Source: Amanita rubescens
Taxonomy: Eukaryota > Basidiomycota > Agaricomycetes > Agaricales > Amanitaceae
Direction: 5' to 3'
Assembly: GCA_015039365.1 (NCBI GenBank)
Contig: WION01000068.1
Coordinates: 124,001-188,000, forward strand
Length of the DNA stretch: 64,000 bases
The notes under the pieces are model-generated. The model saw only the letters and a list, made by a program, of their open reading frames with translations, had not been told where the DNA came from and searched no databases. Below are positions 1-12,212 of the stretch, one piece after another; position 1 is the stretch's first letter, and every line of letters begins with the position of its first letter. Both the position numbers and the translations under genes were made by a program.

Positions 1-466
1 TAAAGATATTAACATCTGGTGAACTTTTATCTGAGCCTGAGGGGGATCATTTATGATGGCATATTTGGCACTGGAAGTTACCAGTGCTTAAGTGCGTAAT
101 GTGATGCGTTACAAGCTGCAATTTCGAACCCCCCTTTTTGGTATAAGACCGAACCCTTCACTTCATTTCAGCCTTGGAACATCAGAAGTGGAGCCCATGG
201 CACCTACCACTTTCAAATATATGTAAATATATACTCAAAATAGCAATACTACACATCTGTCTACTGTATTTATGCATAATCTTATTCAAGTCTTATCAAA
301 CTCCCATAGGACCAGTCCTATTCACTCCTATTCAAATCCAATAACTCCAATAGGACTCTCATTGGAATGAAGCAGAATTTCTCAGCCAAAATGGCTGACA
401 ACCATATGTATCAAATCCTATAGGAATCCTAGACTCCTATGGGTAAGGGGGGGGTGTAATGACCTG
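1..466. mobile_element. Terminus of C-tract hAT-like non-autonomous element E0 (body runs off the left edge)
   Basis: The segment ends in a G-run followed by GTGTAATGACCT, the reverse complement of the left end of E1 (3532-5980). About 280 bp inside that end (179-463) matches the first 290 bp of E1 (3535-3826) in inverted orientation, including blocks rich in CCTATAGGA and the string ATGGCTGACAACCATATGTA. E0 is therefore a relative of E1 whose terminus faces right and whose body extends beyond base 1. No coding sequence is visible. Its TSD cannot be checked because the other end is missing. Confidence 0.6.
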
Positions 467-906
467 TGAGGATTGAAGGGACCTTGTAGTAAGATTGCTC
501 TTGCAATGTTTTTGAGTGGGGAAAGAATGTGCATAATGAGGAATGTGGCTGATTTCCATCCTTAAGATGGGTGAATCATGTAAAATATCACTGTTTGTTC
601 AGATACTGACCCCACCACCATGTCAACCAGGATGTGTTCTTGGGTGAATTGAAATACCAGAGTATGCCACAGTTTCTGGTAGTGGGCTATGGTACACACA
701 CTTGGAGCTGTTATAAATGATGTTAATGTGGTAGAAAAATGAAAGGCCAGGCTGCTTACTTATGAGTGATAGCACTCTTAACAATGGAGGGTGCATTCCA
801 TGATCATCATTTAAAGTTCAAATCTACATCAAAAATGTATGTGAAATGTTTATTTGCTTCTGATACTGTCCTCTTATGTTCTTATGTCCTTTTATCATGT
901 TTTTTA
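467..906. other. Non-coding stretch upstream of the Helitron fragment
   Basis: No ORF or transposon terminus is recognisable. A pyrimidine-rich tract ending TTTTTTACAG just before 909 looks like a 3' splice site, so this stretch may be intron or leader of the Helitron gene that follows. Confidence 0.3.
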
Positions 907-2518
907 CAGGTCTAGGCCTACTACTCCTGAAGCTGAGTGTCAAAATACACGTACTGCATCCAGGATGCATCAGATTGAGAATATGACTGATCCAGATAAT
1001 TGCCGAAGTCAGGCTAGGCTTCGCAGACAGCCTGTTTTACCTCAGGGCATTATTGAACAGCCCAACTTTGGTCTGGAGCTGGCTGCTCAGATTCCAGAAG
1101 TGCATATACCTGTGCATATCAATGCTCCCAGGCAATTTCCTATGCCTGATATTCCTCCTTTGGTTAGAAGAGGTAGAGGAGGTAGAGGAGGTAGAGGAGG
1201 TGCTATTCCTGCTCTTTGCAGCTATGGTTGGTGGAGCAGTTGCTGTCCATGATGATGCTTGTTGCTGGAGTTCAGACTAGACCTATAGTTGGGTGGGGAG
1301 ATATGGCTGCTCAGTTGGCTCCTACAGGTGCTCAGCTAGCTGTTAGAGGCAGAGGCAGACCTAGATGCATGTCTGGACCAAGAAATGTTTTGTCTGGGCC
1401 TCAGGCTAATGTAGAAGAGCTCAATAATGTCCACAGAGGACACATTGCTCATAGAGAACAGGCTGAAAATCACAGGGTGCAACAGGCAGCACTTCTGCAA
1501 CAGTTGCAAGCAAGGTTGCAAGAAGAGCACAGGCAAAGGCAACTTGCTCAACTTGAAGCTCAGTTGCATGGACAGTTGGATTTGGAGGCTGAAAGGCAGA
1601 GACAGTGGGACCTGGCTGAGTTACAAAGACAGGAACTGGAAAGACAGGCTGAAATACAAAGACAACTGGCTTTGGAATTAGAAAACCTGGATGATGTAGA
1701 TGAGTTTCGACCACCAGAAGCTGATGCTCAAGTCAGAAATTTTATAAATAATCAATGGAGAGCAGAGCATGAAAGAGAGCTTGATCCTGATCTAAATGAC
1801 ATTGACTTTGATGAATTTTGATTGGCAAAGACTGGATGATGCTATTGCTCAGGCTTTTCCTCTGAATGAGCAGCAAGAACAGGAAGCAGCTAACATTTAT
1901 GGAGAGAACAGGAGATTTGAAAATCAAGCCAGAAGAGGCATGCAAAATCATCAAGATGATGTTCCTGATCTGCCTCAGAGAGACCCCAGGGATCTTCCCA
2001 GGGCCAGAAGGCCATATGTAGATCTTCAGCCAAATGAAATCCATAATTTGGGTCCAATGAATGTTATTTGTGGTCATTGCAATGCCTTGCATTGGGACTG
2101 TGAAAAGCTGTCTTCTTCTACTGGCAGAAACCCAAAATTTGGCAGCTGTTGTTTGCAAGGTCAAATTCAGCTACCTCCATTGAGAGAGCCTCCTAGAGTC
2201 CTTAGAGACATGCTCTGTGGCATTTCTCCTCACTCAAAAACATTTAGGAAAAATATTTGTCAATACAATGCTGCATTTGCATTCACTTCTTTAGGAGTGA
2301 AAATTGATCATGCTGTCACTAATGCTCCTGGACCATATTCATTTCGAATTCATGGTGAATTACATCATCATGCAGGTGCTTTGCTTCCAGAGGAGAATCA
2401 GACACCACGCTATGCACAGATCTACATTCATGATGATGCTGACCAAGTCACTATGAGAATGACAAATAATCCTCAGCTACAGCCAATTATTATGACTAGG
2501 GATTTGAAGTCCAGTTGA
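907..2518 (+). pseudogene. Truncated Helitron Rep/helicase, N-terminal region
   Basis: Three overlapping frames together encode the N-terminal part of a Helitron replicase. In order: a basic, Arg-rich start (PDNCRSQARLRRQ); an RGG-repeat stretch (about 1167-1200); a Gln-rich, probably helical segment (about 1480-1690); and the diagnostic block ICGHCNALHWDCEKL, a CX2C zinc-binding motif followed by ALHW-E (about 2065-2110). Then come the conserved FGSCCLQGQIQLPPL, YNAAFAFTSLG and RYAQIYIHD. These blocks are characteristic of the Helitron helicase-like N-terminus. The frame changes near 1210-1270 (possibly an intron) and near 1810 (an extra T in a T-run). The protein stops about 20 residues after YIHD; the HUH nuclease and helicase domains are absent. 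The gene is therefore truncated, its 3' end replaced by the repeat region at 2519. Identification is secure; function is lost. Confidence 0.85.
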
Positions 2519-3300
2519 TAGGACTGGAAAAAGACCAGGACTGGACCAGGACCAGACCAGTTGCAACCGGACCATCAGTTGCAGTTGCCTAGTTTTGTGG
2601 GAGCAACCAGTTGCAGTCTTTCAATTTTGGGAAAAACAAAAGACTGGCCAAAGACCAGTTGCAACCGGTTGCAACTGGCTATTTGCAAAGACCAATGTCT
2701 GTATGCACATGCCCATAATTTATGGCACATTTCCAACAATATTTCAGTCATTGTATGCCAGTGACATCATCAGTTTTCTATCAAAGAGATTGAGCCCAGT
2801 CATGGTCAAGCTTGGGCTTGTAGATGGAGTATTCAATTGTTTCTAGGATTTTTTGGGTCACTGAATCCAATGGTGATATCAGCATAGTACACAAACTGGC
2901 TGAAAATATGCCAGAATGATTTTGAGCATTGTGCCAACATTGACAAAGAAATCATCAAAGAGATCACCAAAGAGGACAAGTCTCAGGCCTGAACTTGATA
3001 AGGGTTTGTTGATGGAGTATTCAATGTTTCTGGGGGTTCTTTGGATCTCTGAATCCAATGGTGATGTCAGTGTAGTCCAAAAAACTGGTTGCAAATGTCT
3101 TTAATAATGGTAACATCAGTTGCAACTGGTTACAACTGGTTAGGACCAGTTGGCAACCAGATTCAGTTGACAACTGCAAAAGACCACATGCAACAGGTCT
3201 TTTGTGGTCCTGGTCCAGTCCTATGAAATTTCCAAAAAAAAAAGACTGGTTGCAGTTGCAGTTGCCCAAAAAATAACAAAAAGACCAGACCAGACATTAA
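2519..3300. repeat. Degenerate CAACTGGT / GGTCCAGT repeat clusters with duplicated core
   Basis: Two clusters (2519-2680 and 3110-3300) are built of variants of ACCAGTTGCAACTGG and GGACTGGACCAGG in both orientations. They flank a core containing two diverged direct copies (about 2776-2890 and 2955-3085) that share GATGGAGTATTCAAT and TGAATCCAATGGTGAT. The layout is that of a small non-autonomous element with repeat-rich ends. Similar architecture recurs at 6035-6255 and 51435-52460. No ORF is believable here. Confidence 0.6.
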
Positions 3301-3394
3301 AGATGGTCATGCATTTGAGTTAGCATTCTGATAGATTATAGTACCTTAAATAACTATGAATTTCTTTAAGTGACAAAAGTTGTAAAACTATTTT

Positions 3395-3480
3395 TTGTGA
3401 AAGTGAAAGTGCCGAAAAGTACTGGCCTGAAAGTGAAAGTGACAGAAAGTGGCTGAAAGAAAGTCAAAGTCCTGAAAGTC
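3395..3480 (+). repeat. GAAAGT short tandem repeat
   Basis: A run of GTGAAAGTGAAAGTG-like units with interruptions. The same hexamer family appears as a palindrome near 63519-63690. It is non-coding. Confidence 0.6.
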
Positions 3481-3531
3481 AACAATGACATTTTCCTGAT
3501 GAAGGTAGTTGGCCAAATTCTGCCTCATTTT

Positions 3532-5980
3532 GGAGGTCATTACACTCCCCCCCCCTTACCCATAGGAATCCTATAGGATTCCGATACATATGGTTGTCAG
3601 CCATTTTGGCTGAGAAATCCTACTTCATTCCAATGAGAGTCCTATTGGAGTTATTGGACTTTAATAGGAGTGAATAGGATTGGTCCTATGGGAGTTTAAT
3701 AAGAGTTTAATCAGACTATGCATAAATACAGTAGAAAGACATGTAGTATTGCTATTTTGAGCTTGTTTGTATATATTTACATATATTTGAAAGTGGTAGG
3801 TGCTGTGGGCTCCACTTCTGATGTTTACATACCTCCAGAAACAGTGCTGAAAGCACCAAAACCCTCTTAAAAAATCTAAAAAAATGTTGAAAAATACCCA
3901 AAAATTATGTAGTGCTAATATTTGTGTTTGTTTATATTTGTTTGTATGTTTGGTGGAAAATGGACAATATGCAGCTTGTTTCACCACATTTGTTGGGATG
4001 TTTGAGAATAGACATGTGTGACAGGGGTGTGTGACATGTTTGTGACATGCCTCAAACAATCTGCAAAAAATGCCTAAAAATTGTGGCATCTCAATTGTGT
4101 AAGAATGAACATGCCAAACAAGACTAAATTTGAAAAGTCTTAATATATGTATGTGGAAAAATCAATGTGATTAGGCTCATACATATATATAAGAACCACA
4201 ATGCTATGTGGAAGCCAGCATTAGCAGTAGCCACTTTGCCATTCTCATATTTCCACTTGACACCTAAATTGTGAGAAAACTAGTACCTCTGGCAACACTG
4301 CTGGTATGTATATAGCCTACATAGTATACTTGTAAACATGAGCCTCAGGTGCACTTTGAGATACATAATTATTATTCCAAGGTTAAATGTAATGAGGCTG
4401 AGTCTTATGTGACCCAAGCCCTGCAAGATTTTTTAACACAACTTTAACACCACTGCAGTGGCAAGCACCACCTGTCAAGGTGGGTGACCATGCTGTGAGA
4501 AGTAAAGGAAACATGTGATGGCTCTGATCCTAGTCACATAATCCTGGTCATTGTTTTTTTAAAAAATAAGCTTGTCCTTGAGTTGGATTTGCCACTTGGT
4601 GGCCCATAGTCTAAATTAGTTGTTTCTCCCATTTAACTGGGCATATTTACTAAATTGTAGACAATTGTTGAGAGGTGGAAGTTGACAATTACCATGTCAG
4701 CCACCATTAAAGAGTCACTGATCTGTTTATGGCATGGACTCCCAAATTATGCATACCTGATTGGTTGGACAGGCCCACTTATTTTTCTACTTACCCATTT
4801 TACTATATGTATGGTGGACTAATTCAGTATGTCATTGTTCTCTTGATTATGGAGTTACATATGCGAGTTTACTTTGGCACATGCTTTTAGTGTGGATGTT
4901 TAGTAGGCTGGCTGTCATTATGCTGCTAACAACTACTCACCACCATGTGATCACCAGATAACCAACATAACCAACAACTCATCTCTGCTCCCAGTTCTGA
5001 GTCCTCCCCTAGTTGAAACTTGACTTCAATACCTACATAGTAGCCACAAATCCTCATAATCTCAACCTTCTCACATTTGTTCATGACCTCTGACAACTCT
5101 CTGCAATGTCATAGGTGATTGATGGCCACTGTTGCCAGCAACAACTTCAGTGGCGACATTGTGGAAATTGATCATGACACAACCACTGGATCTGAGTCAT
5201 ACTAAGTGGCAATCTCTACACTGCAACTGCACAGAGCCCACTTTTGGCATGCAGGCAGAGTTGATCATGTTGGCCTTGACTCATAGGTGACTACAACCAC
5301 TACTGACCTCTGAAGTAATTCAAACTCACTGTTGAACAAGTCACTGCAAGTGATTGACTTCTGCTACTGTTGAACCACCAGCAACCCCAACAGTTCCTAC
5401 AACAGACCAAACTACACTGACTATCACATCACCAGAAATCCTTGACTGAATTGTGTTGTGTTGTGGCTTTGCAAGTGGTCATGGCACATGGAATGGTGAT
5501 GGTGACACCAGAAGACAAAAAGCACCTTGGCTTATCATAATTCTTGCATGTTGTTGATGAAATGAGTTTTGGCATTTTTAATTGTTTTTACTTGTCAATT
5601 CTCTCAGACTTGTTGTCTGAAAAAAGTATTTTGCAAATATCTCAAGTTTGGCTTTATTTGGTCCCCAAATCCCTACATGCCCTAGATCACATGATTTTTC
5701 TGCATTTTTAAAGTATTTTTGAGATTTTATTGCAAGCATAATAATACCAAACAATACCAAACAACCATCCACAGCCCCTCCAAACTCATACCTTCAAAAA
5801 ATGCTGTCAAATGATGCCCATATTGTTTATTTTGTGCAAACAAACATAAACAAATGCAAACATCTACTTTGGGAACATTTTTAGCATTTTTCAAAATTTT
5901 ATCAGATTGTTATCAGAATCCTATAGGAACCAGGGATTCCTGTAGGACTCTTATCATACTGGGGGGAGTGTAAAGTACTG
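3532..5980. mobile_element. E1: C-tract hAT-like non-autonomous element
   Basis: The left end reads GGAGGTCATTACACTCCCCC. The right end, read on the other strand, is CAGTACTTTACACTCCCCCC. The element is bounded by the 8-bp direct repeat CTCATTTT at 3524-3531 and 5981-5988, the TSD length typical of hAT elements. The length is 2,449 bp. Subterminal regions carry CCTATAGGA-type repeats on both sides. The interior holds no transposase: only short ORFs and, at about 5600-5720, the AAATATCTCAAGTTTGGC / TCACATGATTTTTCTGC module shared with other elements in this window. It must be mobilised in trans. Confidence 0.8.
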
Positions 5981-6378
5981 CTCATTTTGTGTTGAACTTG
6001 CATGGTAGTGATCAATGATGATCCACTAATAATAGGGTTTTTAAGTCTGGTTGAGTCCAGTCTTTTTCCTAATTTGGAAAAGACTGGACCAGGACTGGTC
6101 TAAAAATATATCAGATGCAGCAAAGACCGGACTGCAACTGGTGGCAACCAGTTGCTACCAGTCCTAGTCCAGTTGAAGACCAGTTGACTTCAGTCTTCAA
6201 CCGGTATCAGTTGCAAATTGGTTGCAACCAGTTTGAGACTAGTTGCAACCAAGTCACTGACCTTGAGTTGGGCTTGGATGTGGCCATTATTGATTACTAT
6301 TCAGATGATAGTGTACTAAACTATGTAATGAAAATGACTAGAAACTTGAACTACCTAAGACGACGTAGTTAAAGTAAT
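5981..6378. repeat. Non-coding flank with a second CAACTGGT/GGTCCAGT cluster
   Basis: After the E1 TSD, 6035-6255 is a dense cluster of GACCAGTTGCAAC and GACTGGACCAGGACTGG variants on both strands, matching the 2519-3300 clusters. The remainder up to the hAT stop codon at 6379 shows nothing further. Confidence 0.5.
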
Positions 6379-6502
6379 CTAATCATAGAATTCTTCAAGA
6401 TCCTTGTCTGCAGTAGCCAGATCCTCGTACTCCTTCAAGTAGATGTCAACCGGGGCAGTGTTACATGCTGCAAAATCAACAACACTGTGCTTCCATGCAT
6501 AT
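6379..6502 (-). pseudogene. hAT transposase, last coding segment (left of the nested stack)
   Basis: Read on the minus strand, this segment continues the hAT dimerisation-domain tail as YAWKHSVVDFAACNT and ends EEFYD followed by a TAG stop at 6379-6381. It joins exactly to 37513-37961 when Gypsy-1 and one copy of its 5-bp TSD are discounted: the codons for LMKYAWK run across the junction in frame. It is the C-terminal tail of the hAT dimerisation (HATC) region in its fungal form. Gypsy-1 inserted into this exon. The gene is further damaged by an in-frame TGA in the other half. Confidence 0.8.
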
Positions 6503-6961
6503 TGTTACAACACGGTACGGACTCCCACGTTATGCTTACATGACATGTTGGACATGTTTATTTTCTTTATGCATACCTTACTTGTCACTCCCCTTGTGCT
6601 CAATTCATATGGACTAACTCGTTTCCTTTAATACCACTTCCCTTATTCCACATATGACGCCGTCCTTATACCTACTTTCGTACTTACCGTTATTCACTAA
6701 TTAGTATGTCTCATTGTACTTGCTAGTATAAGTACCGCTTGTACTTTAGAGTCGAACCCTAAGTTCGACTTAGCTGTTTATTGTCGTCTGGCAATATATA
6801 TAACCTTACTCTTAACTCATCTACCACAATCGTCCTCAGATCCTAAGTCAATGCCTTGACTTAGTATTGAACTTGTAAATCTTATCAATGTTTGACTTAG
6901 ACTTGTAATCGTGACTAGAGTTGCTGTTGCAACTTAGGTTGAGATTAACGAGTTCGTAACA
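6503..6961 (+). repeat. 5' LTR of Gypsy-1
   Basis: The 459-bp repeat starts TGTTACAA and ends GTAACA, matching 36724-37512 apart from substitutions and MITE-1. A TATATATAA box at about 6795-6803 is a plausible core promoter. Confidence 0.9.
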
Positions 6962-7052
6962 ATTAAGTTGAACTTATCAACAAGCCTGAACATCGATTCA
7001 TTGGCATTTGATAACACACACTTCAACGAACTTCCAGAAAGCCAGCCCGTAG

Positions 7053-8794
7053 GTTACTGGCCACATTGTCAAAACGGATTGGAGAGCTCCACCCAATAGA
7101 GCTACAAGAGATCGCAAAGGGAACTATGTTCTTGACGGATATTACATCAGACTAAACGGTGCAACTCGAACCTGGGAAGATACAGGAGGAAATCCAGTTA
7201 AAGAAAAAGAATTCTGGATACCCCAAACAGAAACTAGACCTCCGAACGAATCATACTATTACTTCACAGATCTATATCTTCAGGAACAGCACATCAGATT
7301 TGATCACCTCACAGAACGTTGGATAGCATCCGAAACACAAGAATTTGTCCCTAACGAATACTTCAACACCCCTAGGTGGATACAGGGAACTGTTGATGCT
7401 CTACCAGAAAACTTAAGACCAGGATATCTCCATCCCAAACCAACAACTGAGAAAGGCAAAAAGAAAGCAAACTTTGGCCTAAACAATAGCGAATCTGAGA
7501 ACGAGGACAACCTAGATCAAAATCCCGATCTACCTTTCGAGTTTCTCAGTGACCTTTCAGTTGGAACGACACCAACACCTGCCCAACAACCGACCAATCC
7601 TGAACCAGGTCCTTCAAACCCTAAAGAACAAAAGGACAAAGAAGACCCGTTTGACCCTGACAGAATCGAAGTAGACGAACCTAAACCTGACCCAACCCCA
7701 CCACGCCGAGATCCATCACCCCCACCATCACCAAGAATGTCTGGAGGAACCACAGACCCTGCACCCAACCCACGAACTCCTAGCCTAATCAGAGATCTTC
7801 CTGAATTCAAAGGAAAGCAAAAGGATGCCAATACATTCATAGAAGATATCAAAATCTTCTTTGACATGAACCCTGAATGGATGAACACAGACCGTTTAAA
7901 GATCCTTGCTGCCCTGAATAAGATCTCAGACGGAGCTAGACAATGGAAGAAGAATAAATTAGCAGAATTACAAAAATCATGTGCCACAACTGAAGGAGGC
8001 GTTACAAGACCTGCTTTATTCGATGATTGGGATGCATTTAAACTGTCATTCTTGACAGATTGGGGAGAAGTTGATCCGAGTGGGAACGTGTACACGAAAA
8101 TTCTCAATCTACAGAACAGATCGTCTATGAAAGGAAAGAAACAGATGACCCTACCAAACTACGTCAATCAGTTCAAGGAACAGATTACGAAAGCCGGAAT
8201 CGAAGGAGAAGCAGCATTCCACATGTTCAGAAAAGGACTTACAGCACCAGAGTTCGAAAAAGCAATGCTCATGAATCCAAAAACGTTACAAGATTGGTAC
8301 GACATTGCTATCAAACTCAACAACATCCGAACCCATTCATATGCTTATTCCCTCAATCTGGAAATGGTCATTCATCATCTTCTCATAATGACGAATCATG
8401 GGCTATGCAGATCGATCACAAATATCTAGAACAAGACACAGACCCAGATTTAGAACTTGTGATCAGATCTATGTCCAAAGAAGAAAGAGAACGCTATATC
8501 AGAGACAGTTTATGTTTCATTTGCAGAATCAAAGGACACATGTCAGGGCAATGCCCAAAGAAGAAAAACAGAAGGAAAGGCCGATTCAAAGGAGGAAAAG
8601 GAAAGAAATTCGCACCCAAACGTCACATTCGAGCCACATCAGAAGATGGTGACGGGAACTGGGAAGAAGAAGAAGAAGTCCGAGAGTCTAAACCAAATTA
8701 CACCAAGAACATCCGAGCGCTGATGAAAGGGATGTCACTCGATGAAAAGAACGATCTATTACTATCTCTTGCCGACAATAATGAGGATTTTTAA
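7053..8794 (+). pseudogene. gag: Gypsy-1 gag
   Basis: The frame is open from 7053 (after a TAG at 7050) to the first frameshift near 8325, then continues one frame over to a TAA at 8792. The N-terminal 200 residues match the Gypsy-2 Gag N-terminus in pattern (PPN-A-R, LD, a W-T-G-PV-FW block, then RPPN-S, LYL-E, RW-ASE). A Pro/Asp-rich linker and a capsid-like helical region (IRDLPEFKGKQKDANTFIED at 7787) follow. The C-terminal zinc knuckle is CFICRIKGHMSGQC, spacing CX2CX4HX4C, then a Lys-rich tail. The first in-frame ATG (7737) lies far inside the conserved region, so the true start is upstream and may not be AUG. One frameshift makes it a pseudogene. Confidence 0.85.
8785..8791 (+). promoter_or_regulatory. 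Candidate -1 frameshift heptamer GGATTTT (Gypsy-1 gag/pol)
   Basis: In the gag frame the bases read G GAT TTT immediately before the TAA stop. The equivalent position in Gypsy-2 and Gypsy-3 is G GGT TTT before a TAG. Shifting back one base leads towards the protease frame, although an in-frame TAG lies at about 8827 in this decayed copy. Confidence 0.45.
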
Positions 8795-11700
8795 CAGTGG
8801 GACTCATGACAGTGGATGAAGTTTAGAATTATCAGATTCAACTCTCGATATATCTCATGTAACAGTACAATCTATTTCGAAACAAAGATTATCTGTCCCC
8901 ATCCAAGTTGAAACTGAAAATAACACTGAAAACCTCATTGCCCTTATCGACTGCGGAGCCGAAGGGATATTTATCGACAAAAAGATAGCACACAAATGGA
9001 GAAAACGAAAAACCTCATGACCAATTAGAGTTTATAATGTTGATGGCACCATAAACAAAGAAGGAGAAATTGATGAACAATGTCTTATCACCTTCAAAAT
9101 GAACGGAAAACGCATGACTGAATGGTTTTACGTATCAGCAATAGGAAAACAAACGATTATACTGGGGCTTCCTTGGCTAGAGAAGCACAACCCAGACGTA
9201 AATTGAAGAGAAAAGACTCTAGAGTTCTGAGACTCTGAACAGGACAAGATCAAGGCATCACTTCAGAGCATCTGTCAACAGATTGACAGAATAGCTATGC
9301 CTGAATGGGAAGAAGATCTCATCATCGGATATTTGATGTCACACAAAGGATCGCAGATGACAGATCACGGATGGAACACACATACATTTGAGGCTATAGG
9401 AAGCTGGTCAGAAGATGAATACGATCAAGTAACTATCGCACGATATACGCCAGCTCAACAAATGGAACACAAGTACCATCAAACAGAGGAGGTTTACATG
9501 CTCCCTCCTGAATACTTGGCATGGAAAGATGTATTCGAGAAAAAAGCAAGTGAATGATTCCCAGAAAGCTGATCTTGGGATCACCAGATAGAACTTCGCG
9601 ATGATTTCATACCAAAAAGAGGAAAAATCTATCCCTTATCTCTGAAACAGCAGAACACACTAGATGAATGGATCAAAGAACACATTGAAAAAGGCTACAT
9701 CAGACCATCGAAATCACTGCAGGCATCACCTTTCTTCTTTGTAGAAAAGAAAGAAGCACAAAAACTATGACCCTGCCAAGATTATCGATATTTGAACGAA
9801 TACACTAAACCAAATGCATATCCATTACCCCTTATCTCCGACCTTATGATTAAACTTAAGGACTCGGAATACTTTACGAAATTGGATATCCGTTGGGGAT
9901 ATAATAACATTCAAATCAAGGAATCTGACAGATGGAAAGCTGCCTTTATCACCAATCGAGGTTTATTCGAACCTAATGTCATGTTCTTTGGATTACGAAA
10001 TTCACCAGCAACATTTCAAGCTATGATGGACGATTATTTCAGGGATTTTACAGAAAGAGGATGGCTATCATCTGTATGGATGATATGCTAATACACGCGC
10101 GCACTAAAGAAGAACTCGAGATTCGAACGAAACAAGTACTTGAATGATTACAGAAACATGATCTTTACCTCAAGCTTGAAAAGTGTAAATTCGCTGCCAA
10201 AGAAGTTGATTTTCTAGGCACCGTCATATCCAAAAATACAATAAAAATGGACCTGATCAAACTTGCCGGAATCAGGGACTGGCCAACCCCTACTACCGTT
10301 AAACAAGTTAGATCCTTTTTAGGATTCGGAAATTACTATCGAAGGTTTATTTTCGGATTCGCCCACCTTGCACGACCCCTGCATGACCTAACGAAGAAAA
10401 ACAAACTATGGACATGGACCGTTGAATGTCAAGTCGCATTTGGTCTATTGAAAGAACGCTTTACATCTGCACCTGTCTTAATGATGCCTGATGTTAACAA
10501 ACCCTTTATTCTACAAACGGACGCATCAGACCACGCAATCGGAGCAGTTCTTATGCAAAAAGATGACAATGGTGACTTACACCCATGCAGATACCTATCC
10601 CATGCACTAACGCCAACTGAAACACAATGGCAAATCTACGACTGAGAATTATTCGCCATCTACTACGCTCTTTATAACGAATGGAGATACCTGCTTGAAG
10701 GAGCAGAACACCCTGTCATTATTCATTGTGACCACAAGAATCTACTCTATTATTGAGAACCACAACGTCTTACAAACTGCCAAGCCTGATGGTGGAACGA
10801 CTTGTCTTGATTTAATATTAAATTAACCCACGTTCCCGGAGCAAAACTAATAATATAGCAGACGCCTTATCCCGCCGACCCGATCATATGACAAAAGACG
10901 AACCAGAAGAGTTAATAACAATGCTCCCAAAAGAACTCTTTGTTCGCACAATCGCTGAAGATCTCCGTGACAGAGCAATAGAAATAACTGTCAAAGACGA
11001 ATTTGCTCAATCAATCAAGAAATGTCTGAAAGAAAAAGGAACACCGCCTTTACGCACGGCCCTTTCTGATTGGACCCTTGACGATGAATTAATCCTATAC
11101 AAAGGGAAATCCTTTATCCCTCCTGACACCGATCTTCGCTGAGATATTATTAGAGATTTTCATGAATTGCCAACAAGCGGACACCCCAGTTTCTTCAAAA
11201 CACTTGCCTTATTAAAGGAATATTACTGGTGGCCATTAATGTCTAAAATGGTTAAACAGTTTATTGACGGATGCATGGCATGTCAACAAATGAAATCGAA
11301 TACTCACCCTACCGCCGCACCTCTGATGCCAATCAAGTCACATGCGCACCGACCCTTTCAACAAATAACTATGGATTTCATAACTGACTTACCTCCAAGT
11401 GACGGTTTTGATTCTATCTTTATCATGGTCGATCAAGGACTTACAAAGGGAGTAATTCTCATGCCTTGTAACAAAACTATCACCACCGACAAAACCGCCA
11501 ACCTCTACATTCGGAATGTATTCAAAAACTTCGGTTTACCCGATGTCATGATCTCCGATTGAGGACCGCAGTTTGCATCACATGTCTTTAATGGCATAAT
11601 GGACTCATTAAAGATCAAACATAAAATGAGTACCACATTCCATCCACAAACTGATGGACAAACGGAGCGATATAATGCCGAATTAGAAGCTTATCTCCGA

Positions 11701-11881
11701 ATATTCTGTGCCTATGAACCAGATACTTGGAACAAGATGATACCAATAGCACAATTCGCGCATAATTCACGCACTCATGAAGCATTGAAACAATCGCCCT
11801 TCCAATTGATGTATGGAACATCCCCGGTTGCACTTCCCCTTGTCTCGAACAAGACAAACACACCAACCGCTGATAACCGCA
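8795..11881 (+). pseudogene. pol: Gypsy-1 pol, first part (protease to integrase)
   Basis: Domains in order: aspartic protease with LIDCGAEG (about 8944); reverse transcriptase with [11 protein letters not shown] (9880-9915) and a damaged YMDD region where a small deletion shifts the frame (about 10065); RNase H starting LQTDASDHAIGAVL (about 10510); integrase with its HHCC zinc finger (FHELPTSGHPS to CMACQQM, 11157-11290) and catalytic core (MDFITDLP, then TTFHPQTDGQTERYN at about 11634). At least twelve in-frame TGA codons occur (for example 9018, 9555, 9570, 9768, 10145, 10643, 10787, 11140, 11560). At least seven align with Arg in Gypsy-2, so CGA became TGA. HP inserted at 11882 and separates this part from 23376-23884. 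Confidence 0.9.
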
Positions 11882-12201
11882 TGTAACGTTCTTACTGAAA
11901 GGAACCTAATAAGGTTCCAACTTAATCACCCCTTGCGTCTTGCACTGAATCAACGTGTATATGTGATACCGTGCGGTGTACGCGAGTGGGGTAAAGTAAG
12001 GTGTAAGATGATGTGTCACAAAGTGTGACAACCTACTATATATGTACCATAACATAACTATCTACGAGAATAGGGGAAATCTATCTACAAGGGAGTTAAT
12101 GGATAACTCCCATCCTTGTATTCGGAGATCCCAAGGGGATCTCCCATCTTGATGAAGGTCTTGATGAATATGTACGAGAGCTACATAGTAGCCCCGTTAC
12201 A
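11882..12201 (-). repeat. HP 3' LTR (left copy)
   Basis: The 320-bp repeat is identical by eye to 23051-23370. It contains two perfect hairpins: GGGAGTTA with TAACTCCC near 12100, and GGAGATCC with GGATCTCC at 12126-12147. Confidence 0.92.
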
Positions 12202-12212
12202 TCCTCCCCCAC
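12202..12212 (-). promoter_or_regulatory. HP polypurine tract
   Basis: On the minus strand GTGGGGGAGGA directly precedes the LTR start TGTAAC, where plus-strand priming is expected. This fixes the orientation of the element. A near-copy (GTGGGGGAGGATGTGAC) lies about 100 bp upstream in the element, at 12302-12318. Confidence 0.65.

Noticed and set aside
179..3826. A single transposon with 280-bp TIRs carrying the Helitron fragment
   Set aside because: E1 has its own far end at 5980 and a matching 8-bp TSD, so the right 'TIR' is the left end of E1. E0 is best read as a separate relative.
8785..11881. TGA read as an amino acid (alternative code) in Gypsy-1
   Set aside because: Gypsy-2 and the hAT use TGA as stop or avoid it, and paired copies show CGA at the same codons, so mutation is the simpler explanation.
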